This document shows, piece by piece, positions 1-5,628 of a DNA stretch of 5,628 nucleotides; within the stretch, counting starts at the first letter, position 1, and each line of letters begins with the position of its first letter. The DNA is from CAZNQW01 sp964575225 (lineage in GTDB: Bacteria > Chloroflexota > Anaerolineae > JAAYZQ01): assembly GCA_964575225.1 (NCBI GenBank), contig CAZNQW010000250.1, forward strand, positions 1-5,628, written 5' to 3'. Position numbers and translations under genes: made by a program. The notes below the pieces were generated by a model. It made no database searches, was not told where the DNA came from, and was given only the letters and a program-made list of their open reading frames with translations.

Positions 1-46
1 AGATGGAATCTCGTGACTGGAGTTCAGACGTGTGCTCTTCCGATCT
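1..46 (+). other. Illumina adapter/index contamination (not genomic)
   Basis: Bases 13-46 match the 34-base TruSeq read-2 adapter, from GTGACTGGAGTTC to CTTCCGATCT. Bases 1-4 (AGAT) are the end of the P7 flow-cell oligo, and bases 5-12 (GGAATCTC) sit exactly where the 8-base i7 index belongs. From memory, the reverse complement GAGATTCC is TruSeq HT index D704. This is untrimmed library sequence carried into the assembly, so it marks a contig end. It should be trimmed, and no biological meaning should be read into it. Confidence 0.97.
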
Positions 47-67
47 TTTTCTGGACAGTAGGAGAGA

Positions 68-901
68 TCAGCTTTCGCCACCCCCAACCGGCAATGGAGG
101 ATAGATCCGTGCAAAAAACTCGGACTGAAGCGCGAGCGAGCGATCATCCTGCTTGACCAAGTGGATGATCTGGGCCAGACTACGCACCACATGGTCGATG
201 AGGAACTCGCCTTTGGCCGCTGTGCCGTACTCGCCCTGGCCGGAATAGTGGGTCGGATAGTCGGCATACCACTCAATAGCATTGTAGATGCGTGCACTGA
301 TCAGATCGCTCAAGCGGCCGCGTTCTCGCCCGTCATCCGCAGGTATGGCTTGGCGGTCCACCAGGTGCGGAAAGAGCGCCATGCCCATGCTTGTCTCTCC
401 CTCACCAGCGTGCTCGTCTCGCATTTTGCACTCTGCCATCTCCTGCCAGGCTTTGAAAAACTCCTCGTCAGCCATCCATGCCTCTTCGGTGGGCATATAG
501 ACGACATAATCCCTGGGGCGCTCAAGCTGTAGCATTATAAAGTGGGGCAGAAAATGGCGATTGCCACCGTGGCCGTTCACCAGGATGATCTTTTTGAGTC
601 CGTTGCGCGCAATCTCGTCACAGGTTACCTGGAGAAGGTCGTACATCACGCGGCTGTCGATACCAATGGTGCCTGGCGCGTGGCGTGCCTCAAATATTTG
701 AGTAAAAAAGTAAGGGGGAAACACGATGGCCGGTTCCAGGTCCGCGGCGCGGCAGGCGATTTCGCGCGCGACGAACAGGTCCGTGCCCAACGGCAGGTGC
801 TCCCCATGCCTCTCGATTACACCGAGCGGTAACAGGCACACTCCATTGCATTCCTCGACGGCCTTGGCAAACTGCGGGGTTGTCAACTCTTCCCATTTCA
901 T
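68..901 (-). CDS. Creatininase-family metal-dependent amidohydrolase
   Basis: This 277-aa protein belongs to the creatininase/creatinine amidohydrolase superfamily, cytoplasmic enzymes with two metals that hydrolyse amide bonds in small, often cyclic substrates. Visible signatures are PLGVIERHGEHLPLGTD at residues 25-41 (metal-ligand candidates E30, H32, D41), NGHGGN at 109-114 (H111) and HAGEGETS at 164-171. The length is normal for the family and there is no signal peptide. The ATG at 901 follows GGAGG by 8 bases. The NGHGGN form is shared by many relatives that are not creatininases, for example MftE-like peptidases, FAPy deformylases and possibly the inositol-pathway hydrolase IolN, so the name creatininase should not be taken as the reaction. 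The gene is the last one seen of the transporter operon, 67 bases after the second permease, which suggests it acts on the imported compound. The TGA stop is 21 bases from the adapter junction, so the gene is complete. Confidence 0.92.
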   Translation of the reverse strand: MKWEELTTPQFAKAVEECNGVCLLPLGVIERHGEHLPLGTDLFVAREIACRAADLEPAIVFPPYFFTQIFEARHAPGTIGIDSRVMYDLLQVTCDEIARNGLKKIILVNGHGGNRHFLPHFIMLQLERPRDYVVYMPTEEAWMADEEFFKAWQEMAECKMRDEHAGEGETSMGMALFPHLVDRQAIPADDGRERGRLSDLISARIYNAIEWYADYPTHYSGQGEYGTAAKGEFLIDHVVRSLAQIIHLVKQDDRSLALQSEFFARIYPPLPVGGGES

Positions 902-909
902 GATCTTTT

Positions 910-914
910 CCTCC
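910..914 (-). promoter_or_regulatory. Shine-Dalgarno site of the creatininase-family gene
   Basis: GGAGG on the minus strand lies 8 bases before the ATG at 901. It supports separate translation of the last gene after the 67-base gap. Confidence 0.75.
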
Positions 915-968
915 GTGTGTTATCGATAGTGCCGCGCACTTTTTCGCCGGGCGTGCCGTTGCCGTCCA

Positions 969-1829
969 CTACTTGACCGCGCCGGCCGTCATGCCCTGGA
1001 CGACCCAACGCTGGACCAACACAAAACCAAGCAGGATGGGCAGGCTGGCAAAGCTAGTGAGGGCCATGATGCCGTTCCAGTCGCGATTGTACTGCCCGAA
1101 GAAGCGGCCGATACCCACCGTTAGTGTCTGTGCCTTAATCGACGAGGTGAGCACGACGGCAAAAAAGAACTCATTCCACGCGCTGAGGAACCCCATCGTT
1201 CCCGTGGCGACCAGCCCGGGGGCAATGAGTGGCAGCAGAATGCGGCGCAAGGCTCCCAGCCGGGTGGCCCCATCTACCAACGCCGCTTCCTCTAGATCGA
1301 AGGGGATGCTATCCATATAGCCCTTGAGTAGCCAGGTGGCCATGGGCAGCACAAACGACGAGTAGGCCAGGATGAGCCCAAGCCGCGTGTCATATAGGTG
1401 AAGACTCATCGAAATACGAAAGTAAGGAAGCACCAGGCTGACGCCGGGCATCATATAGAGCGCCAGCATGGCCAGCAAGATGGCTCGGCCGCCTGGCACC
1501 TTGTAGCGCGAAAAGCCATAGGCGGCAAGTGAGGCCAGCAGCAGGCTCAACAGCGTGGTGCCGGTGGCGATGATGTAACTGTTTTTCAGGTACTGCACGT
1601 ATTCGGTGCTATCGAACAGTTGCCGATAGTACTCCAGGGTGAACTGCTTGGGAATCCATTGCGGCGGGTATGCCAGGACCTCGAGCACGGGGCGTACGGA
1701 AGCCAACACCATCCAAAAGATGGGGAACAGCACCAACACTGCGCCGATCACCGTCAGCAGGATCACCGCTGCATCCGCCACCTGCTGGCGCCTCACGACG
1801 CGGCGCCGCTCAGAACGATGTGCTCTCAT
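969..1829 (-). CDS. ABC sugar-type permease, MalG/UgpE class (CUT1)
   Basis: This 286-aa inner-membrane permease is of the binding-protein-dependent transport type. Six hydrophobic segments are visible near residues 18-45, 84-105, 115-137, 149-168, 202-227 and 253-275. The cytoplasmic EAA loop that docks the ATPase is clear: EEAALVDGA from 180, with G187 and the downstream LLP at 198-200. The short basic N-terminus and six-segment layout are typical of the MalG half of CUT1 importers, which take up di- and oligosaccharides, glycerol-phosphate and related solutes. The open frame begins at a TTG (1847), but the ATG at 1829 has AGGGGG 5 bases upstream and is preferred. It overlaps the end of the first permease gene by 20 bases, so translation is probably coupled and the subunits made in equal amounts. 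It pairs with the 1810-2772 product as a heterodimer. The stop is TAG. Confidence 0.94.
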   Translation of the reverse strand: MRAHRSERRRVVRRQQVADAAVILLTVIGAVLVLFPIFWMVLASVRPVLEVLAYPPQWIPKQFTLEYYRQLFDSTEYVQYLKNSYIIATGTTLLSLLLASLAAYGFSRYKVPGGRAILLAMLALYMMPGVSLVLPYFRISMSLHLYDTRLGLILAYSSFVLPMATWLLKGYMDSIPFDLEEAALVDGATRLGALRRILLPLIAPGLVATGTMGFLSAWNEFFFAVVLTSSIKAQTLTVGIGRFFGQYNRDWNGIMALTSFASLPILLGFVLVQRWVVQGMTAGAVK

Positions 1830-2772
1830 CGATACCCCCTCGCGCAAACAATCTCAAGTACAACCCGATGAACAGCAGCAGGCCCACCAGGATGGCAACA
1901 CTGATGGTGGCGGCATAGTCGAGCCGGCCATCCAAGAATGCCACTCGGTAGAGGTAGTAGGCCACGGTCTCAGTTGCACGGTTGGGCCCGCCCCCGGTCA
2001 GCATGCGCACCAAGTCGAACATGGCGATGGTGCCGATGAAGTCCACCACCGTCAGGGCTACGATCACGGGGCGCATGATGGGCATGGTCAGTCGCCAAAA
2101 CGACTGCCAGGGGCTGGCGCCGTCGACGCGGGCGGCTTCGTATAGCTCGCCTGGAATCGCCTGTAGACCTCCGAGCATGATGACCATGTAGAAAGGAAAA
2201 CTGTGCCACAGGTTAACCACTGCCAGGGTGAGCATGGACGTCACCGGGGTGGCGAACCAGGCAATGGGCTGCTCAGCCCCAAACCAAGCGCGTGCCATGT
2301 AGTTGAGAGTACCGAATGGGTGCAGCAGCAAGGCCCACATCAGCGAGCTGGCGGCTGTGGAAAAGATCCAGGGGAGGATGATCAACCCTCGTAGAAAGTT
2401 GCGCAGCCCAGTGTACGGCCAGCGATGGCTGAGGAGTAGGGCAAATGCCATGCCGACGATCAGGTGCAGGACGACGGTGATCACTGTAAACTCGACCGTG
2501 ACGAGCGCGCTGCGCCAGAACACCTTGTCGGCAAAGAGCTTGCCATAGTTGCTAAAGCCGATCCAGCGCAGCGACAGGTCGGGTTGTAGCTTGTGCACAC
2601 TCATCTGCAAGGTGATCAGGATAGGGTAGACGATGAGAATCGCCAGGAAAAGCAGTGCGGGCAACATGAAAAAGTAACCGACCAAGGGGCCGCGCAGCAC
2701 ACGCCTCAATCCCCGGTTGGGCCAGGGTCTGTTGCGCGAGCTGGCCGCCGTCGGAGCAACCGACGATGCCAT
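1810..2772 (-). CDS. ABC sugar-type permease, MalF/UgpA class (CUT1)
   Basis: This 320-aa inner-membrane permease is the partner of the MalG-type subunit encoded just downstream. The N-terminus is polar and basic (R-rich at 13-27). Hydrophobic segments follow near 30-56, 88-114, 127-150, 176-201, 233-255 and 286-309. The EAA loop is ELYEAARVDGAS at 209-220, followed by P231. The periplasmic-side motif LTGGGPNRATE (258-268) before the last segment is characteristic of MalF/UgpA-type subunits. The open frame continues upstream to 2895, but that extension overlaps the binding-protein gene and runs through an intergenic hairpin. The ATG at 2772 has AGAAGG 6 bases upstream and gives a family-typical length. 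The stop (TGA at 1812-1810) overlaps the next gene by 20 bases. No ATPase gene is seen nearby. Confidence 0.94.
   Translation of the reverse strand: MASSVAPTAASSRNRPWPNRGLRRVLRGPLVGYFFMLPALLFLAILIVYPILITLQMSVHKLQPDLSLRWIGFSNYGKLFADKVFWRSALVTVEFTVITVVLHLIVGMAFALLLSHRWPYTGLRNFLRGLIILPWIFSTAASSLMWALLLHPFGTLNYMARAWFGAEQPIAWFATPVTSMLTLAVVNLWHSFPFYMVIMLGGLQAIPGELYEAARVDGASPWQSFWRLTMPIMRPVIVALTVVDFIGTIAMFDLVRMLTGGGPNRATETVAYYLYRVAFLDGRLDYAATISVAILVGLLLFIGLYLRLFARGGIDESTSF
1835..1840 (-). promoter_or_regulatory. Shine-Dalgarno site deciding the second permease start
   Basis: AGGGGG on the minus strand lies 5 bases before the ATG at 1829 and inside the end of the upstream permease gene. It favours this ATG over the in-frame TTG at 1847, which would add six residues. 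Confidence 0.65.
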
Positions 2773-2778
2773 AGTGAA

Positions 2779-2784
2779 CCTTCT
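2779..2784 (-). promoter_or_regulatory. Shine-Dalgarno site deciding the first permease start
   Basis: AGAAGG on the minus strand is 6 bases before the ATG at 2772. It places the start there and not 123 bases upstream, inside the binding-protein gene. Confidence 0.65.
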
Positions 2785-2796
2785 TCCCTGTCGGTC

Positions 2797-2833
2797 GTGC
2801 ACCCGCAGAGGCTCCCGACCCCTGCAGGTGCAC
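2797..2833 (-). promoter_or_regulatory. Intercistronic hairpin between binding-protein and permease genes
   Basis: On the transcribed strand, GTGCACCTGCAG (2833-2822) pairs with CTGCGGGTGCAC (2808-2797): 12 consecutive pairs including one G-U. Three further pairs can form inside the 13-base loop, leaving about 7 unpaired bases. No U-run follows, so it does not look like an intrinsic terminator. In many importer operons a structure placed like this protects the 3' end of the binding-protein message, or limits read-through, so that more binding protein than permease is made. That role is inferred here. It lies 12 bases upstream of the permease Shine-Dalgarno sequence. Confidence 0.7.
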
Positions 2834-2855
2834 AATCCACCTGACGAACGGTCAA

Positions 2856-4175
2856 CTAGCTTGCCTTTGCCGCCTCGTCGAGCGTCTTTTGCCACAGGCC
2901 GGCTACTTCGTCCAGAGTACCCTTTATGTCCTTCCTGTCGCCCTTGACGCAGCCGATGACCGCCTCCGACAGGGCGATATACAGGGTGCCGAGATCCGGA
3001 ATCGGCGAGAACGCCCAGCTATGCTCCGGGTCCTGTGATACCATCGCTGGCAGTGCATGGAGGATGGGATCGTTCTCGAGGCCCGGCTGGGCCAGCACCG
3101 ACTTGAGGGCAAACGGCGTGCTCGTCTTTTGAGACAGGGGCAACATAATCTCGTCCTGGAAAAAGTACTCGATGAACTTCCAGGCCTGCTCTTTATGCTC
3201 ACCTTTGGCCCACATGCAGATACCGCTGCCGCCCCACAGGTAGCCGCCGGTTTCCTGTGTCCAGGCCGGGCACCAGTGCACGTCCGAGTTCGGATTGATC
3301 TGCTGGCATTGGGCTCGGATGTAGGGACCCTCGATGGTCATGGCGATCTTGCCGGTGGCCAAGTTCTCGGAAGTGGTCTGCTTATCCTCGGTCTCGGATC
3401 CGGGCAATGCCAGGCCATCCTGATAGAACTTTTTCCACCACTCGGTGGCGATGATGCCCGGCTCCTTGTTGAACACCACCTCTCCCTCGGGGGTGACAAA
3501 CATGCCACCGGCCTGGCAATGGCGCAGGGCCCACATCTTGCCCGTAAAAGCGTCAGAGTCGGGCCGCAGCGACATGCCATAGCCGTACTCGCCCTTGTCC
3601 CTGAACTTTTTGCAGGCGTTGTAGAACTCGTCCCAGTTCGTGGGCGGCTCGATCTCCATTGCCTTGAGCTTGGCTGCATCGTATGCCAGGTTGAATGAGA
3701 CGAGGTACAGGTAGAGCATGTAGGGCTTGCCCTGCCAGTAGACGGGAGTCATGTTGGTCAGGCGATCGTTGAAGGCTGGGCCTGCCTTCTCTAGCCAGGG
3801 GGTGAGGTCCTCGGCCATTCCCAGTTGGATCCAAGGAACGAGCCACTCGGGCTCATTGCCAAACAGATCCCAACCCGTGCCCGACATGGCCGCCGTCTGC
3901 AGCTTGGGCAGCATCTCGTCGTACCCGACGTCGACGACGTCGAGCTTGATGTCGGGATTGGCGGCCAAGAAGCCGTTGATTAGGGCATCGTGGTTCTCCT
4001 TTCCCCACTCGTTGACCCACCACTCGAGCCAATTGATCGACGTGGGTTTCTGGGGTGCAACAACCGCCGCAGTGGGGACGGTCGTCGGCGATGCACCGCA
4101 CCCAGACAGGACACTGCCTGCCCCTAGTGCGGCTGTCAGCTTGAGCAGATCACGGCGCGACATTCTAGGTTCCAC
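2856..4175 (-). CDS. Tat-type lipoprotein extracellular solute-binding protein (family 1)
   Basis: This 439-aa protein captures the solute outside the membrane and delivers it to the permease pair encoded downstream. The N-terminus has a twin-arginine motif, SRRDLLK (6-12), a hydrophobic stretch (13-24) and a lipobox LSGC (23-26). It is therefore probably exported folded by Tat and anchored by lipid at C26. A Thr/Ala/Pro-rich linker (about 27-45) precedes the binding fold. The fold opens with a Trp-rich strand (INWLEWW, about 47-53) and contains the typical early WDLFGNEPEW stretch. Length and layout fit the SBP_bac_1 family of CUT1 importers. The abundant Trp and Tyr suit stacking against a sugar or ring, but the ligand is unknown. 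The start is GTG at 4175, 6 bases after AGGAGGAGG. The ATG four codons later (4163) is 18 bases from that site, which is too far. Confidence 0.93.
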   Translation of the reverse strand: MEPRMSRRDLLKLTAALGAGSVLSGCGASPTTVPTAAVVAPQKPTSINWLEWWVNEWGKENHDALINGFLAANPDIKLDVVDVGYDEMLPKLQTAAMSGTGWDLFGNEPEWLVPWIQLGMAEDLTPWLEKAGPAFNDRLTNMTPVYWQGKPYMLYLYLVSFNLAYDAAKLKAMEIEPPTNWDEFYNACKKFRDKGEYGYGMSLRPDSDAFTGKMWALRHCQAGGMFVTPEGEVVFNKEPGIIATEWWKKFYQDGLALPGSETEDKQTTSENLATGKIAMTIEGPYIRAQCQQINPNSDVHWCPAWTQETGGYLWGGSGICMWAKGEHKEQAWKFIEYFFQDEIMLPLSQKTSTPFALKSVLAQPGLENDPILHALPAMVSQDPEHSWAFSPIPDLGTLYIALSEAVIGCVKGDRKDIKGTLDEVAGLWQKTLDEAAKAS

Positions 4176-4181
4176 TGTTTG

Positions 4182-4190
4182 CCTCCTCCT
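4182..4190 (-). promoter_or_regulatory. Strong Shine-Dalgarno site of the binding-protein gene
   Basis: AGGAGGAGG on the minus strand is 6 bases before the GTG at 4175. It is the longest anti-16S match in the window, consistent with high translation of a binding protein, and it supports the non-ATG start. Confidence 0.8.
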
Positions 4191-4219
4191 AACGTTCGAT
4201 AGAGTAGGAACCGATCACC

Positions 4220-4239
4220 AAAAGGCACCAAGTGCCCCT
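4220..4239 (-). terminator. Weak terminator-like hairpin after the PLP-enzyme gene
   Basis: On the minus strand GGCAC-TTG-GTGCC (4236-4224) forms a 5-bp stem, extendable by A-U and two G-U pairs to AGG/TTT, and runs into TTTT (4223-4220). It begins 19 bases after the TAG of the PLP-enzyme gene and lies before the binding-protein gene. The stem and U-tract are short, so partial termination or attenuation is more likely than a full stop. It may also be a chance structure. Confidence 0.35.
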
Positions 4240-4257
4240 GTTCCCAAAGCATGCACC

Positions 4258-5343
4258 CTACTGGCTACATCCTCGCGCAGCGACAGGCCAGACGTCCACC
4301 ACCCGGCCATCGCGCACCACGTGGTAGCGGTCGTACAGATTGATCGTCGTGCAACCATGCCCAGGCACCAGCCGCACCTTGTCGCCAAGTGTCGGATGTT
4401 CGGACCCGGCTGTCACCAGCCAACCTGCTTCCTCGGACATGGCCATGACCTGGGCGTTTGGCAGGTCCAGGACCAGCGGCATGCCGTGGTCGGGAGCGAT
4501 CGACTTCATACCAGCGTCGAGAATGGACAGCCCTTCCTGGGGTGTGCTGATGACCGTGGCCAAAACCGTCAGGGCGCACTCGAAAGGCACGCCGACAGCC
4601 CGGTAGTCGGCGTCCATGGTGGCATACGACCCGACCTCCAGCTCGGTAATACCTGGAAACCTGCCTCCGATGTCATATGTGCCGGTGCCGCTGGAGCTGA
4701 CTATCTCCACCGGCAAACCCTGCTTGCGCAACAGGTGGGCTGTGTCGACCAGTGATTGCAGGGACGGGGTCGCGGCCGCCTGCCGCTCTTCTACGCTTTT
4801 CAAGGCAACGGCATGACCTTCGTACCCCATCAAGCCCCTGAACTCAAGGCCCGGCGAGCGGCGCACAGCTTCGGCGAGGGCGAGAGTCGGCTCGCCAGGA
4901 AGAACTCCGCAGCGCATCATACCGACGTTCACCTCCACCAGAACTTTGAGGGTTACACCGCTGGCCACGGTCGCTACCGATAGGTCGGCCACATTGCGTG
5001 GGTCATCCACGGCTACCATTAGGTCCGCCCGGCGAGCGAGTTCTACCAGGCGCTTGATCTTCTGGGGGCCCACGATTTGATTGGATATTAGGATGCCCTC
5101 GATGCCGGCCTCGGCCATGACCTCAGCCTCGCTTAGTTTTTGGCAGGTGATGCCGATCGCTCCAGCCTGGAGCTGCATGGCCGCGATGCGTGGGGACTTG
5201 TGAGTCTTGGAATGAGGTCGCAGGTGCACGCCCGCGTCGCGCGCAAAGGCGGCCATTTTGGCGATGTTGTGTTCGAGGGAGGTCAAATCGAGGAGAAGGG
5301 CAGGTGTATCGACATCAATTGCCCGGAGAACGTGGCTGGTCAT
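4258..5343 (-). CDS. PLP-dependent D-serine dehydratase / D-threonine aldolase-like enzyme (DSD1 family)
   Basis: This 361-aa enzyme has the alanine-racemase-like barrel plus C-terminal beta domain of the DSD1/D-threonine aldolase family, which uses PLP and a divalent metal to deaminate or cleave D-beta-hydroxy amino acids. RPHSKTHK (42-49) carries the expected PLP lysine, K46. GYEGH (173-177), SSSGTGTYDIGG (216-227) and ELEVGSY (234-240) are family landmarks around the cofactor. PGHGCTTINLYD (327-338) gives the metal pair H329/C331. An H-x-C pair is the form known from D-serine and 3-hydroxyaspartate dehydratases, while classical D-threonine aldolases have H-x-D. This tilts the call toward a dehydratase but does not settle it. 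The ATG at 5343 has AAGGAG 7 bases upstream. A 22-codon extension to 5409 lies inside the preceding small gene and is rejected. The start overlaps that gene's stop as ATGA. Confidence 0.9.
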   Translation of the reverse strand: MTSHVLRAIDVDTPALLLDLTSLEHNIAKMAAFARDAGVHLRPHSKTHKSPRIAAMQLQAGAIGITCQKLSEAEVMAEAGIEGILISNQIVGPQKIKRLVELARRADLMVAVDDPRNVADLSVATVASGVTLKVLVEVNVGMMRCGVLPGEPTLALAEAVRRSPGLEFRGLMGYEGHAVALKSVEERQAAATPSLQSLVDTAHLLRKQGLPVEIVSSSGTGTYDIGGRFPGITELEVGSYATMDADYRAVGVPFECALTVLATVISTPQEGLSILDAGMKSIAPDHGMPLVLDLPNAQVMAMSEEAGWLVTAGSEHPTLGDKVRLVPGHGCTTINLYDRYHVVRDGRVVDVWPVAARGCSQ

Positions 5344-5510
5344 AGCTTTGCTCCTTCCTTGGAACAGATGTAGGCCAGGTTCGATGCCAAGCAGCCAACA
5401 GTATAGCATGTGTTGGTCAGAGAGTCAAATTGGTCTCGGAAATTCTTGGTTGGCAGGTAGCCGGGCATGATCACTTTGTCGTCTGGAAACCGTCTGTGCA
5501 ACTGGGTCAT
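5340..5510 (-). CDS. Small hypothetical protein coupled to the PLP-enzyme gene
   Basis: I do not recognise this 56-aa product (begins MTQLHRRFPD, ends SKEGAKL). It has no clear membrane segment or signal peptide. It contains three cysteines (C35, C40, C49) in its second half, in a mildly hydrophobic stretch. Two things support it as a real gene: a near-perfect AAGGAGG 6 bases before its ATG, and a stop that overlaps the next start as ATGA, the classical arrangement for translational coupling. The open frame continues 28 codons upstream to a GTG at 5594. That stretch has GC-rich third positions (for example GGC GTG GTG GAG TTC TTC) but no good ribosome site. It could therefore be a leader peptide, an 84-aa protein, or the truncated or frameshifted remnant of a larger gene. 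Confidence 0.55.
   Translation of the reverse strand: MTQLHRRFPDDKVIMPGYLPTKNFRDQFDSLTNTCYTVGCLASNLAYICSKEGAKL
5351..5356 (-). promoter_or_regulatory. Shine-Dalgarno site of the PLP-enzyme gene
   Basis: AAGGAG on the minus strand is 7 bases before the ATG at 5343 and inside the small upstream gene. It rules against the longer start at 5409. Confidence 0.75.
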
Positions 5511-5516
5511 TTTGTT

Positions 5517-5523
5517 CCTCCTT
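5517..5523 (-). promoter_or_regulatory. Shine-Dalgarno site of the small hypothetical gene
   Basis: AAGGAGG on the minus strand is 6 bases before the ATG at 5510. It is the main reason for preferring the 56-aa form over the 84-aa form starting at GTG 5594. Confidence 0.7.
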
Positions 5524-5628
5524 ATCGCGGGCTCGGCTTCGATATGGAAGAACTCCACCACGCCCCATTCACCTTTCAGCCGTAGATGGTTCACTTATCA
5601 ACTCAAAATCACAGGGGAAAATTCGGCA
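5524..5628. other. Upstream stretch with no assigned feature
   Basis: This stretch continues the open frame of the small gene as far as GTG 5594. Tandem stops (TGA, TAA on the minus strand) come just before that codon, followed by about 34 AT-richer bases to the window end. An operon promoter could lie here or beyond the edge. I see no convincing -35/-10 pair, operator or RNA structure. Confidence 0.4.

Noticed and set aside
928..944. AGTGC-CGC-GCACT followed by a T-run between the second permease and the creatininase-family gene
   Set aside because: The T-run follows the hairpin only on the plus strand, where no gene ends. On the transcribed strand it is an A-run before a 5-bp stem, so it is not a terminator for this operon.
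2773..2895. N-terminal extension of the first permease to 2895
   Set aside because: It overlaps the binding-protein gene, crosses the intergenic hairpin, and adds 41 residues unlike any permease N-terminus. The ATG at 2772 has its own Shine-Dalgarno sequence.
3057..3698. Plus-strand open frame of 213 codons inside the binding-protein gene
   Set aside because: It lies wholly antisense to a clear SBP gene, with a low-complexity translation and no recognisable domain.
4191..4219. Promoter-like TTGGTG ... TATCGA upstream of the binding-protein gene
   Set aside because: The boxes match consensus poorly and the spacing of about 14 bases is too short, so I did not list a promoter.
3751..4755. Long plus-strand open frame (334 codons) across the start of the binding-protein gene and the end of the PLP-enzyme gene
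   Set aside because: It runs antisense to two well-supported genes and across their intergenic gap. The translation has no family motif and there is no good ribosome site. It is a by-product of GC-rich codon use on the other strand.
5344..5409. 22-codon N-terminal extension of the PLP enzyme
   Set aside because: It is contained in the small upstream gene. AAGGAG before the ATG at 5343 and the ATGA overlap fix the shorter start.
1..5628. CRISPR array, tRNA/rRNA, insertion sequence or phage signal
   Set aside because: No regularly spaced repeats, tRNA-like cloverleaf, transposase motif or terminal inverted repeats were seen by eye on either strand.

Overview
The window looks like one end of a contig from a short-read, probably metagenomic, assembly. 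Bases 1-46 are not genomic: they are the tail of the Illumina P7 oligo, an 8-base index and the TruSeq read-2 adapter. The genomic sequence starts at about base 47. It is moderately GC-rich by eye. A Tat/lipoprotein substrate-binding protein with a Thr/Pro/Ala-rich linker, together with a MalFG-type permease pair, is the style of Chloroflexota (Anaerolineae-like) or another soil or sediment bacterium. No marker gene is present, so the taxonomy is a weak inference.

All six supported genes lie on the minus strand and read from right to left in the window: (1) a 56-aa hypothetical protein (5510-5340), joined by an ATGA stop/start overlap to (2) a PLP-dependent D-serine dehydratase/D-threonine aldolase-like enzyme (5343-4258); (3) a Tat-type lipoprotein solute-binding protein (4175-2856); (4) a MalF/UgpA-type permease (2772-1810), overlapping by 20 bases (5) a MalG/UgpE-type permease (1829-969); (6) a creatininase-family amidohydrolase (901-68). 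Every gene has a good Shine-Dalgarno sequence 5-8 bases before the start chosen here. These sequences place several starts inside the longest open frames. The non-coding gaps inside the cluster are 82, 83 and 67 bases. The 83-base gap between the binding protein and the first permease holds a strong hairpin without a U-tract. The 82-base gap after the PLP enzyme holds a weaker, terminator-like hairpin.

Together the genes read as a small uptake-and-catabolism operon. A CUT1-type ABC importer without its own ATPase in view brings in an organic solute, and two enzymes flank it: a metal-dependent amidohydrolase and a PLP/metal lyase acting on D-beta-hydroxy amino acids. The substrate cannot be read from sequence. 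A nitrogen-containing, amide-linked or sugar-like compound is a reasonable guess. I see no CRISPR array, RNA gene, insertion sequence or phage gene. The parts most worth a second look are the enzyme/transporter pairing, the small coupled gene at the operon head and the adapter contamination.
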